A stretch of DNA of 64,000 nt. Source: an uncultured Bacteroidota bacterium (lineage in GTDB: Bacteria; Bacteroidota; Bacteroidia; Chitinophagales; Chitinophagaceae). A model generated the notes under the pieces. That model saw nothing but the letters and a program-made list of their open reading frames with translations. It searched no databases and was not told the origin of the DNA. Both the position numbers and the translations under genes were made by a program. The stretch spans positions 62,001-126,000 of the forward strand of contig CAISPO010000025.1 of NCBI GenBank assembly GCA_903887415.1, written 5' to 3'. This document shows, in pieces, positions 33,164-41,198 of the stretch; the first letter of the stretch is position 1, and the number at the start of each line of letters is the position of its first letter.

Positions 33164-34192
33164 ATGGCCGCAGCAAGAACCGAAAATATTCAATCCATTC
33201 AGTTGCTGAGGGGTATTGCTGCCTTCATGGTGCTGCTAAGCCATTCTATTCTTGCAAAGGGTTTTCCAGACAGTTACCATATTAAGCGGGTTTGTATTGA
33301 GGGGCATTATGGGGTCAGTGTGTTTTTCATTATATCAGGGTTCATTATTCCTTATTCCATGTTTAGCAAGGACTACCGGATATCTGATATAAAAAGCTTT
33401 TTCCTGAAGCGCCTGCTGCGTATAGAGCCACCTTACATCGTTTCCATTGCACTGGTGCTGCTGCTCAACTATTCCAATACTTTATCCCCCTGGTACACTG
33501 GCCCGCGTTTTTCCATCGACTGGATGAATGTTTTGGGCCACCTGGGATATGTGAACGTGATCACCCACCAGCACTGGCTCAATGACGCCTACTGGACACT
33601 GGCGATAGAATTTGAATACTATATACTGCTGGCGTTTGTATATCCGCTGCTGACGCATAAAAGCAAGGCGGTCATGCTTGCCTCATACTTTCTGCTCCTG
33701 GCTGCGTCTTTTATACCCGACCAAGGAGAGAACATATTCAGCCATCTGCCATTATTTCTTTCCGGCATTGCGCTGTTCTTGTTTATGTGCAGGAAAATAT
33801 CAGGATACGAATTCCTTTTTATGACGGTGGCGTCGTTGGCTGTATTGTTGCGTATGGGGCCAGTGCCCACCGGCCTTGCAATAGCAACATTGCTCTGTAT
33901 CTACTTTATCAAGCACGTTCCGAAAGCCTTTATGTTTCTCGGTACCATTTCTTACTCGTTATACCTCACGCACAATGTGTTTGTGACGCGCATCTGGGGC
34001 CTTCTGGAACGGTATGCAGGCGGCACCGGCCCATGGCTACGCTGGGTGCTGAGCCTTGCGCTTTGCGTGGTGGTAGCGTGGGTATATTATTTATTAGTGG
34101 AAAAACCATTTCTTAATCTAAGCAAAAGGCTGCTGTTCCATCATCCGGGGCGAAAAGGCAGGCCGGTACCGGAAGAAAAGGTTATTGCATAA
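33164..34192 (+). CDS. acyltransferase family 3 (OafA/YrhL-type)
   Basis: A 342-residue integral membrane protein with about ten helices. The N-terminal IQLLRGIAAFMVLLSHS carries the catalytic His region of the family, with FFIISGFII next, then KRLLRIEPPYIVSI and NDAYWTLAIEFEYYIL. It transfers acyl groups to sugars or other envelope molecules; the acceptor is unknown. It lies 36 bp after the moxR-type gene and 17 bp before the DUF1569 gene. Confidence 0.9.
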   Translation: MAAARTENIQSIQLLRGIAAFMVLLSHSILAKGFPDSYHIKRVCIEGHYGVSVFFIISGFIIPYSMFSKDYRISDIKSFFLKRLLRIEPPYIVSIALVLLLNYSNTLSPWYTGPRFSIDWMNVLGHLGYVNVITHQHWLNDAYWTLAIEFEYYILLAFVYPLLTHKSKAVMLASYFLLLAASFIPDQGENIFSHLPLFLSGIALFLFMCRKISGYEFLFMTVASLAVLLRMGPVPTGLAIATLLCIYFIKHVPKAFMFLGTISYSLYLTHNVFVTRIWGLLERYAGGTGPWLRWVLSLALCVVVAWVYYLLVEKPFLNLSKRLLFHHPGRKGRPVPEEKVIA

Positions 34193-34209
34193 AACACTAA
34201 TTTTATTTT

Positions 34210-34680
34210 ATGGAAAACTTACAGCATAAAGCAAAATTCCTGAAGGAAGAATTTACAAAGGCGCTGGCCAGCCTGGATGCGGACACACCACCTAAATGGG
34301 GTAAAATGAGCGTACAGCAAATGATAGAGCACATGAGTGACTATGTGCGTATAGCCAACGGCAGAACGCCGATGAAAACGATAACGCCTGAAGAGAACAT
34401 ACCCAAGATGCAGGGCTTCCTGGAAAGTGAAAAGCCGATGCGGGAGAATACGCCCAACCCCTTGCTGCCCGATGTGCCGCCGCCCGTGAGACATTCGATA
34501 AAAGAAGCAGCTATAGCAGAACTGCAGGGCGAAATAGTCCATTTCTTTGCGGTACATGAGCAGGAAGCCGGAAGAGCTACGCCAAACCCTTTTTTCGGTA
34601 CACTTTCTTTTGACCAGCAGGTGCAGTTGCTATACAAGCATAGTACGCATCATTTGCGGCAGTTTGGCGTGGATGCGTGA
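34210..34680 (+). CDS. DUF1569 / DinB-like protein
   Basis: A 156-residue all-helical protein with DinB-like four-helix features: WGKMSVQQMIEHMSDYVRIA (metal-binding His type), HFFAVHEQEAGR and STHHLRQFGVD with a C-terminal His pair. Proteins of this group may bind divalent metal, but the function is unknown. Same direction as the acyltransferase gene, 17 bp after it. Confidence 0.8.
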   Translation: MENLQHKAKFLKEEFTKALASLDADTPPKWGKMSVQQMIEHMSDYVRIANGRTPMKTITPEENIPKMQGFLESEKPMRENTPNPLLPDVPPPVRHSIKEAAIAELQGEIVHFFAVHEQEAGRATPNPFFGTLSFDQQVQLLYKHSTHHLRQFGVDA

Positions 34681-34684
34681 TGCG

Positions 34685-35107
34685 CTATAATGATTGATAA
34701 GTATCTGTGCCTTGGCCACCGGAACTTACGAAATCATATACGGAGTAATATATTGAGTTCGACACCGGGCTGTAGTATAATTGAGCGGTAATGCCTGTTC
34801 CTGTCCCGCTGGGATCCGCAGTGTAAAAAAAGATCACGGTACTATCGGTTGACTTACCGGGAGAATAAGTAAGTATTGTGGAATTAATTTCGATCGTCCC
34901 TGCGTTTACATACTGAATATTCAGTGTCACGGTATCTGTGTCAACACTTTGAGGATTGTGAGGTGCTCCGATTTCCCAATCGCTTATATGGATAAACTTT
35001 CGCGTGCCTGCAACTTGCTTTGTGTAGATTGATTCCGGCTGGCTGCTTTTTTTACAGCCGTAAGCGGCAAAGCAAAAGATGGCAACGGTAAATAGGGTTG
35101 TTTTCAT
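34685..35107 (-). CDS. hypothetical lipoprotein
   Basis: A 140-residue protein with a lipoprotein signal (VAIFCFAAYGCKKSS, lipobox Cys at residue 18). The mature part is beta-rich, Thr/Ser-rich and has no recognised motif. Convergent with the DUF1569 gene, 4 bp between stop codons. Confidence 0.65.
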   Translation of the reverse strand: MKTTLFTVAIFCFAAYGCKKSSQPESIYTKQVAGTRKFIHISDWEIGAPHNPQSVDTDTVTLNIQYVNAGTIEINSTILTYSPGKSTDSTVIFFYTADPSGTGTGITAQLYYSPVSNSIYYSVYDFVSSGGQGTDTYQSL

Positions 35108-35147
35108 AAGGGTTTTACTTTCTCCATTAACGATATGGGCTGAGTAC

Positions 35148-36017
35148 TTATTGCTTTATGAGTTTCCCTGAATAAACTTTCCCATTCTCATTATCGGTTA
35201 CGTGGTAAAAATAAATGCCGGGTAATTTTATTTTGCCGCCAATCAATACCTCGTTTGTGTTTTGAAAAGGGATCGTTTCAATTGCCTGCCCGATATCGTT
35301 CACGATCATAATTTTGCCGTTTGCAACGTCAGAGAAAATAATTTTGGAAGATTGGGCTATAGGGTTAGGGACGACGGATATATTGCTATTGGTTTCGGCA
35401 GGTCTATTTATGTCAAGTGGATGCATAGCACAACTGGCCGAATCATCGAATTCTATGTTAATTATTGCACCCCAAGACGATACTGGCGTACTTAATGGAG
35501 GCGAAACGTCTCTGTTTTGGAAACAAATTAACTGTCTTGAATATTCATGAAAGCCAAAATTAGGATACGCAGCAAACTCATAACCATTAGTACAACCAAT
35601 ACCTTCAATAACATTAAAATCGCCATTAAAGTGCCAGGTCTTGTACCATAAGCTATTTATCATAGTTGAATCTATGAATGTAATCTGATAAGAATTTTCT
35701 GTATCGCCAACAGCCCAATTATAATCATAGAGCAGTTTGTCAACAGAATCCGATGCGGACCTTATGAAAACTTTTTTTGCAGTTGTGTCCTCCCGTATAT
35801 AATAAGATTCAAGTTTTAAGTATCTATTGCTGTTGATCATTACACTTCCGGAATATGAGATTGGCGAAATCCACGACGTAAACACTGGATTGGATCCCGG
35901 ATCCAGGCTGGTGTATAGCAGTGTCCACACATTTGTACTATCACTAAACCGGATCTTTTGCCCAAAAGAAGAAATGGCAAAGAGCATCGCGAGTGCGACA
36001 AGAAGTGACTTTTTCAT
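35148..36017 (-). CDS. T9SS type A sorting domain protein
   Basis: A 289-residue secreted protein: signal peptide LLVALAMLFAISSFGQ, an uncharacterised body (CYS-poor, with IEGIGCTNGYEFAAYPNFGF, a segment common to uncharacterised Bacteroidota proteins), and a C-terminal sorting domain (VVPNPIAQSSKIIFSD, IVNDIGQAIET, LPGIYFYHV, GKLIKQ end). Function unknown. Confidence 0.82.
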   Translation of the reverse strand: MKKSLLVALAMLFAISSFGQKIRFSDSTNVWTLLYTSLDPGSNPVFTSWISPISYSGSVMINSNRYLKLESYYIREDTTAKKVFIRSASDSVDKLLYDYNWAVGDTENSYQITFIDSTMINSLWYKTWHFNGDFNVIEGIGCTNGYEFAAYPNFGFHEYSRQLICFQNRDVSPPLSTPVSSWGAIINIEFDDSASCAMHPLDINRPAETNSNISVVPNPIAQSSKIIFSDVANGKIMIVNDIGQAIETIPFQNTNEVLIGGKIKLPGIYFYHVTDNENGKVYSGKLIKQ

Positions 36018-36117
36018 AGGGTGCGTTTTCTCTACTAAAGATATAATAATAATTTTAAACGCAATAATTAGCGTTTTAAAATCGTTAGCTTTAGGTAGGT
36101 AATTCCAGCAGCTATTT

Positions 36118-36597
36118 ATGAAATACTTTTTCCTCGCCCTGATTTCGTTTGCTTTATTGGGCAGCTATTCCTGCAGAAGAAGTTGCACGCTATCAGCGGT
36201 TAGCATATATTTTAATGGTTTTGACAGTGCGCAGCTTGCTAACATAATAGTAAGTCAGTATAATAAAGGCAGCAATTTCTCAAAGCCCAACAATGTGATT
36301 GTTTATGTCAATGATTCTGCTGGTCTTAGGACTGGCAGTGATACGGCATATATGATGAGCCTGTATGGTGTTTACTTCCCGATAGACCCGGGCTATGATT
36401 ATATCGTGGCCCTTCCGGCTACAGCAGGCAGCTATACGATAACGAGCATTTCTGTAGGGCATGAAAAGACCGGCGACATGGATAACAGCCACACCTATAC
36501 CTGTTCGCTATCCTGGAATCTTAATGGCCGGACCAACTCCGATGGCTCTAATATTTCAGGTGATCCGGATCAGGAGATTGATATTAATAACTATTGA
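36118..36597 (+). CDS. hypothetical lipoprotein
   Basis: A 159-residue protein with a lipoprotein signal (FFLALISFALLGSYSC, Cys at residue 19). The mature domain is beta-rich with no recognised family. It stands alone with a TAGCTTTA element (one mismatch to the promoter consensus) upstream of the ATG. Confidence 0.65.
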   Translation: MKYFFLALISFALLGSYSCRRSCTLSAVSIYFNGFDSAQLANIIVSQYNKGSNFSKPNNVIVYVNDSAGLRTGSDTAYMMSLYGVYFPIDPGYDYIVALPATAGSYTITSISVGHEKTGDMDNSHTYTCSLSWNLNGRTNSDGSNISGDPDQEIDINNY

Positions 36598-36671
36598 GCT
36601 GTATTTAAGATAATTACTTTCAAATCTTTAACTTGCATATCCTTTCGTAAGAAACGAAGGCTATATTAATA

Positions 36672-36709
36672 ACAAACTTTAGACTTTCTACTTTAGACTT
36701 ACGACTACT
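36672..36709 (+). repeat. interspersed repeat, copy 1 (AAACTTTAGACTTT family)
   Basis: ACAAACTTTAGACTTTCTAC followed by TTTAGACTTACGACTACT. A second copy with a few changes is at 45589-45632. This copy ends 2 bp before the paaZ start. Confidence 0.6.
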
Positions 36710-36711
36710 AT

Positions 36712-38763
36712 ATGTTGACTCAATTAAAAAACTACGCCGAAGGCAAATGGGTTGCCGGGACCAAGACTGGTGAAACACTGCATAATGCCATAACCGGCGA
36801 TGCGATATATACTGCCAGCAGCGATGGGCTGGACTTTGGCGCTATGATGCAATACGCCCGCAAAGTGGGTGGCCCTGCGCTTCGCAAGCTCACCTTTCAG
36901 CAGCGTGGGCGTATGCTGAAGGCACTGGCAATGCATCTCATGGAGCGTAAAGAATATTTTTACACCATCAGCGCTTTCACAGGCGCTACCCGCTCTGATT
37001 CGTGGGTGGATATAGAGGGCGGTATTGGCAATCTTTTTGCCAATGCCAGCTTGCGCCGCCAGTTTCCAGATGAGCGGTTTTATGTGGATGGCGATACCGC
37101 CAAACTATCGAAGAACAACACCTTTATAGGCCAGCACATCATGGTGCCCCGCGAGGGAGTAGTGATACATATCAATGCCTTTAACTTCCCGGTGTGGGGT
37201 ATGCTGGAGAAAATAGCGGTGAACCTGCTGGCTGGTGTGCCCGCTATCGTAAAGCCCGCTACGCTTACTTCTTATCTTACCGAAGCTGTTTTTGAGGAGA
37301 TCATTAAATCGGAGATATTCCCTGCGGGTTCGCTACAGCTTATCTGCGGCTCTGCCCGAGGCATACTCGATAGTATAGAAACGCAGGATGTGGTAACCTT
37401 CACTGGTTCTGCGACCACGGGACGTATGCTCAAATCGCATCCGCGTATTTTATCGGAGGCGGTGCCCTTCAACATGGAGGCGGACTCGCTGAACTGCTGC
37501 ATACTGGCGCCGGATGTGCAGCCCGGTATGGCGGAGTTCGATATTTTTATAAAAGAAGTAGTAAGAGAAGTAACAACTAAGGCAGGGCAAAAATGTACTG
37601 CCATCCGTCGCATAATAGTGCCGGCAGATAGGGTGGAAGACGTGCAGATAGCCCTGGGCAAGCGTTTACAGACCACTACCATCGGCGACCCGTCCATAAA
37701 AGAAGTGCGCATGGGGCCACTGGCAGGTATAGCTCAGCGGACTGAGGTACGCGAGAAAGTGCAGCAGCTTGCCAAGTCACAGCAGATAGTGATCGGTGAT
37801 CTGGAGAAGTTTGAGGTGGTGGGAGCGGATAGGGAAAAAGGCGCATTCATGTCGCCGCTGATATTCCTGAATACAGACCCGTTTAAGAACACCGACTGCC
37901 ACGATATAGAAGCGTTCGGGCCGGTGTCAACCATTATTCCGTATAACACTATAGACGATGCTATAGAGTTGGCACGTATGGGCAAGGGCTCGCTTGTAGC
38001 TTCTGTGGTCACTGCCGATGATGATATAGCTAAAGAAATAGTGCTGGGCACAGCAAGCATGCACGGGCGCATACTGGTGCTGAATGCCGACTGTGCTAAA
38101 GAAAGTACCGGCCATGGTTCGCCAATGCCGTTGCTGGTGCATGGCGGCCCGGGCAGAGCAGGCGGCGGCGAGGAAATGGGCGGCAAGCGCGGCGTACTGC
38201 ACTATCTGCAGCGGACGGCTATACAAGGCTCACCTACCACGCTTACGCGCATCACCAATGTATATCAGCAGCATGGCAAGCAACATGAGACGGACATTCA
38301 TCCGTTCAAGAAGTACTTTGAAGAGCTGGAAATAGGGGAGACCCTCGTAACTGCAAAGCATACCGTTACCGAGGCAGACATCACCAACTTTGCCAATGTA
38401 AGCGGCGACAATTTTTATGCACACATGGATACCACTTCGCTCGAAGGTACCATATTCACCGGCCGTGTGGCGCATGGTTACTTTGTGCTTTCAAAAGCCG
38501 CAGGGCTATTTGTTGATGCCAAGAAGGGGCCAGTGTTGCTCAACTATGGCATAGACGAATGCCGGTTTACCAAGCCCGTTTACCCCGGCATGACCATAGG
38601 TGTGCGGCTGACAGTAAAAGAAAAAACTGCGCAGGAAAAACGCAGCCCGGAAGACATAGCCAAGGGTATAGTAAGGTGGCTGGTGGACGTGTATGATGAA
38701 ACCGGCGAGACGGTGGCTATAGCGACTATCCTTACTATGGTGCGGATGAAGAACCAGGAGTAA
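36712..38763 (+). CDS. paaZ: phenylacetic acid degradation bifunctional protein PaaZ
   Basis: A 683-residue fusion. Residues 1-~520 form an aldehyde dehydrogenase with Glu256 and catalytic Cys295 (GQKCTAIRR), at the same numbers as the E. coli enzyme. Residues ~535-683 form a MaoC-type enoyl-CoA hydratase with Asp566 and His571 (SGDNFYAH). PaaZ opens the oxepin-CoA ring and oxidises the resulting aldehyde in phenylacetate breakdown. No paaABCDE is nearby; an enoyl-CoA hydratase gene lies 1.5 kb downstream. Confidence 0.95.
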   Translation: MLTQLKNYAEGKWVAGTKTGETLHNAITGDAIYTASSDGLDFGAMMQYARKVGGPALRKLTFQQRGRMLKALAMHLMERKEYFYTISAFTGATRSDSWVDIEGGIGNLFANASLRRQFPDERFYVDGDTAKLSKNNTFIGQHIMVPREGVVIHINAFNFPVWGMLEKIAVNLLAGVPAIVKPATLTSYLTEAVFEEIIKSEIFPAGSLQLICGSARGILDSIETQDVVTFTGSATTGRMLKSHPRILSEAVPFNMEADSLNCCILAPDVQPGMAEFDIFIKEVVREVTTKAGQKCTAIRRIIVPADRVEDVQIALGKRLQTTTIGDPSIKEVRMGPLAGIAQRTEVREKVQQLAKSQQIVIGDLEKFEVVGADREKGAFMSPLIFLNTDPFKNTDCHDIEAFGPVSTIIPYNTIDDAIELARMGKGSLVASVVTADDDIAKEIVLGTASMHGRILVLNADCAKESTGHGSPMPLLVHGGPGRAGGGEEMGGKRGVLHYLQRTAIQGSPTTLTRITNVYQQHGKQHETDIHPFKKYFEELEIGETLVTAKHTVTEADITNFANVSGDNFYAHMDTTSLEGTIFTGRVAHGYFVLSKAAGLFVDAKKGPVLLNYGIDECRFTKPVYPGMTIGVRLTVKEKTAQEKRSPEDIAKGIVRWLVDVYDETGETVAIATILTMVRMKNQE

Positions 38764-38845
38764 GTAACAAGTTTAATAGGTTGAAAAGCCAGGTAAAAAG
38801 GCGATGTTTTGCAGGAACACCACCGGGCAGAACCTCCTGGAAAAT

Positions 38846-39517
38846 CTACTTTGATTGGCCCGGGGCATTTGGGTGGAAGGTGGTTCTGGTAATGATACCT
38901 TTAAACTGCTGGCGTTCAAAAAGATCGTCCCAGGTAGCATCACTGCTTACCCGATGTGACGACAAGAAGGCCCGTGACTCGGGGTAATATACCCAAAACA
39001 TTGGCTCTTCTTTCACGGTGCCATCGGGCATAGCCGTGGCAACTATAGGGGCAAGGCCAAGGATTCGGACGGTTCTTTCACCTGATTTAAGGAAAAGCGA
39101 GTCTTCTTTGATCGCATACTTTTTGATCTCACTGCCAGGTATGTGCTTGCTTTTAAACTCTTTAAGGAACTCCTCCTTTGTTAATGCATGCGTGAAGCGG
39201 CCGTCAAGTGAAGCGTAAGCCTTTATTTTGCCCTGCAATACACCGGCTACCAAAGCTTTCAGCAGCGGCTTCCTGCTATTTGCGGATGCAAAAAAACTAT
39301 TGCCCTCATCGGTGAGCACGATATCTTCCCAGAGGCGCGTTTTTTTCGCAATTTCGCTTTCCTTTATAGGCGGCCACGGCACAAAATGCGAAGGGTACAT
39401 TTGGCCGCCGGTCTCATGTTTATCTGTGAAGATGGGTGTGATTTGTGCGAATGTGGATTTGTGCCCCATGCATAACGTAATGGCTACACATGCAGTTATG
39501 ATTTTTGTTAGCTTCAT
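38846..39517 (-). CDS. GldN/PorN family gliding and T9SS protein (orphan copy)
   Basis: A 223-residue protein with a signal peptide (ending STFAQ at 25). The GldN pattern is visible: PIKESEIAKKTRLWEDI, then PLLKALVAGVLQGKIKAY, and the C-terminal PMFWVYYPESRAFLSSHRV followed by TWDDLFERQQFKGIITR. GldN/PorN interacts with GldK and GldM in the T9SS ring complex. It is shorter than typical GldN (about 280-340) and lies alone, not in a gldKLMN cluster, so it is probably a paralogue. ATG 39517 gives the signal peptide; the frame is open further upstream. Confidence 0.82.
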   Translation of the reverse strand: MKLTKIITACVAITLCMGHKSTFAQITPIFTDKHETGGQMYPSHFVPWPPIKESEIAKKTRLWEDIVLTDEGNSFFASANSRKPLLKALVAGVLQGKIKAYASLDGRFTHALTKEEFLKEFKSKHIPGSEIKKYAIKEDSLFLKSGERTVRILGLAPIVATAMPDGTVKEEPMFWVYYPESRAFLSSHRVSSDATWDDLFERQQFKGIITRTTFHPNAPGQSK

Positions 39518-39579
39518 ATTGCTGATTTTATGTCTAAGATAGCAAATTTCTGATAACCTAATAAGCCACATCATGTTTA

Positions 39580-39594
39580 CGGTATATGGTACCG
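39580..39594 (+). promoter_or_regulatory. palindrome upstream of hicB
   Basis: CGGTA-TATGG-TACCG, 23 bp before the hicB start. HicB proteins often repress their own promoter, so this is a possible operator; no test is possible here. Confidence 0.3.
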
Positions 39595-39617
39595 CTTTTT
39601 TTGTAACTTTATGTTGT

Positions 39618-39956
39618 ATGAGCATCATTAAGGCGAAAAAGCATAAGGTTGTAAATGCAGAAGTTACTGTGATGCTGTACCAGCAAGGTGACTACATAAT
39701 GGCTTATTGCCCTGCGCTAGACTTGTCTTCCTATGCAAAAACCGAAAGCGAAGCTGTAGCATCTTTTGAAGAGGCCTTAGGGATTTTCCTGGATTATTGC
39801 CGGGAAAACGATACGCTGGAGCAAAATCTTGTAGCCTGTGGATGGAAGTTAAGAAGCGGATATCTTCAACCTGAAGAGGTCACCGTTCCTTTGGAGTTAT
39901 TGAAAGCCCGGAGATTACATTCTTTTGACCAAAAGGTAGCGTTGCCAATCAGCTAA
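39618..39956 (+). CDS. hicB: HicB family antitoxin
   Basis: A 112-residue HicB-type protein: VTVMLYQQGDYIMAYCPALD, SYAKTESEAVASFEEALGIF, the degenerate RNase-H-like fold of HicB. It binds and neutralises HicA. A C-terminal DNA-binding domain is not obvious, since the tail is short and basic. The ATG at 39618 is used; the frame extends upstream to 39573. Its stop overlaps the hicA start by one base (TAATG). The order hicB-hicA is the reverse of E. coli hicAB. Confidence 0.83.
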   Translation: MSIIKAKKHKVVNAEVTVMLYQQGDYIMAYCPALDLSSYAKTESEAVASFEEALGIFLDYCRENDTLEQNLVACGWKLRSGYLQPEEVTVPLELLKARRLHSFDQKVALPIS

Positions 39957-40204
39957 TGGGTATCCGGCAAATTCCAACCAGATTATTTATAAAATACCTA
40001 AAAAGCCTTGGGTTGATATACATCCGTACCAAGGGCGATCATGATATCTGGAATTATCCGGATCATCATCCGCGAGGCAAACTACTCAGGCCAGTAACAT
40101 TCAGAGGTAAGGACAAGGACATTCCAGTAGATCACATCAGTACCAACCTTAAAACATTGGGAATTAGCCATACACAATTTGAGCAGGCAATCAAGGAAAT
40201 CTAA
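39956..40204 (+). CDS. hicA: HicA family mRNA interferase toxin
   Basis: An 82-residue HicA protein (dsRBD-like fold) with the catalytic His in GDHDIWNYP, preceded by LGLIYIRTK and followed by DHISTNLKTLGIS. HicA cleaves mRNA when unchecked by HicB. It is probably translated with hicB through the TAATG overlap. All expected residues are present, so it may be active. Confidence 0.84.
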   Translation: MGIRQIPTRLFIKYLKSLGLIYIRTKGDHDIWNYPDHHPRGKLLRPVTFRGKDKDIPVDHISTNLKTLGISHTQFEQAIKEI

Positions 40205-40282
40205 TGCGCCCTAATCACTGTTAATTATTAAGTATCAGAAATATCTTTTACCTTTAACATCCGGCTTTTAAAAATTTTGTAT

Positions 40283-41056
40283 ATGCGCCATCTTGAGGGT
40301 CATGTCAGCCACACTATACAGCACGGTGTTGCTACCATCGAATTTTTTCATCCATCCAGTAATGCGTTACCTGCGGCAATCCTTACTGATCTTGCCAAAA
40401 CGATCAATGACATAGGGATAGACAACCGCGTAAAGGTGATCGTACTGCGCAGTGCGGGCGACAGGGCTTTTTGCGCCGGTGCCTCATTTGATGAGCTGAT
40501 GGCGATAACCAATGAAGCAGAAGGCAAGAAATTTTTCAGCGGCTTCGCTCATGTGATCAATGCTATGCGCAAGTGCCACAAGCTCATTATAGGCCGTGTG
40601 CAGGGCAAGGCTGTTGGCGGTGGGGTAGGCCTTATTGCCGCTACCGACTATGCTATTGCCACCGAGGAAGCATCTGTGAAACTCAGCGAGCTGGCTGTTG
40701 GAATCGGCCCGTTTGTGGTAGGTCCGGCTGTGGAGCGTAAAATAGGCGTGTCTGGCTTCACGCAGTTGGCCATTGACGCTACCGAGTTCCGGTCAGCGGA
40801 ATGGGCAAAGCGCCACGGACTGTATTCGGAAGTGCATAAAACTATTCTTGAGGTAGATGATTCGGTGCTTGGGCTGGCTGAACGGCTGGCACACAGCAGC
40901 CCCGAGGCTATGGCGCAGCTCAAGAAAATATTCTGGCAAGGTACCGAGAACTGGGATACCCTCCTCTCTGAGCGCGCAGCCATCAGCGGCCACTTGGTGC
41001 TTAGTGATTTTACCCGTCATGCCATAAATAAATTCAAAGCGAAACCGGTTAAGTAA
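40283..41056 (+). CDS. enoyl-CoA hydratase/isomerase family protein
   Basis: A 257-residue crotonase-fold enzyme: oxyanion-hole regions AFCAGASFDEL and VQGKAVGGGVGLIAATD, with a Glu (KLSELAVGIG) at the typical catalytic position. It hydrates or isomerises an acyl-CoA in beta-oxidation or phenylacetate breakdown, the latter suggested by paaZ 1.5 kb upstream. ATG 40283 is used; a TTG at 40277 is in frame. Confidence 0.87.
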   Translation: MRHLEGHVSHTIQHGVATIEFFHPSSNALPAAILTDLAKTINDIGIDNRVKVIVLRSAGDRAFCAGASFDELMAITNEAEGKKFFSGFAHVINAMRKCHKLIIGRVQGKAVGGGVGLIAATDYAIATEEASVKLSELAVGIGPFVVGPAVERKIGVSGFTQLAIDATEFRSAEWAKRHGLYSEVHKTILEVDDSVLGLAERLAHSSPEAMAQLKKIFWQGTENWDTLLSERAAISGHLVLSDFTRHAINKFKAKPVK

Positions 41057-41090
41057 TTTGAAAATATGCGGATTTGAAAATATGCAAATT
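41055..41090 (+). repeat. interspersed repeat (ATTTGAAAATATGC type), overlaps stop codon
   Basis: Two tandem copies of GATTTGAAAATATGC-like units begin at the stop codon of the enoyl-CoA hydratase gene. A related element in the other orientation (CATTTTCAAATTTTCAAATC) is at 48503-48539, next to the gldF stop. Confidence 0.5.
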
Positions 41091-41130
41091 GCGGGAGGTA
41101 TCGGCATGGTGTTGTCCCGTTGCATAACTC

Positions 41131-41198
41131 ATTCTACTTCACCCTCTCCGAGCCTGCCCTCAGTTTGTCTAAAGGGGAGAGGGATGGGGAGAGGTCTC
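41131..41198. repeat. interspersed repeat with inverted CCCTCTCC/GGAGAGGG, overlapping the methyltransferase 3' end
   Basis: CCCTCTCC (41142-41149) faces GGAGAGGG (41176-41183) in a stretch that resembles a dispersed element. The stop codon and last residues of the methyltransferase gene (…SPHPSPL) fall inside it, so the C-terminal tail of that protein is repeat-derived. Confidence 0.5.

Noticed and set aside
32588-33193. 201-codon minus-strand frame inside the moxR-type gene
   Set aside because: Antisense to a conserved AAA+ ATPase, no domain and no promoter.
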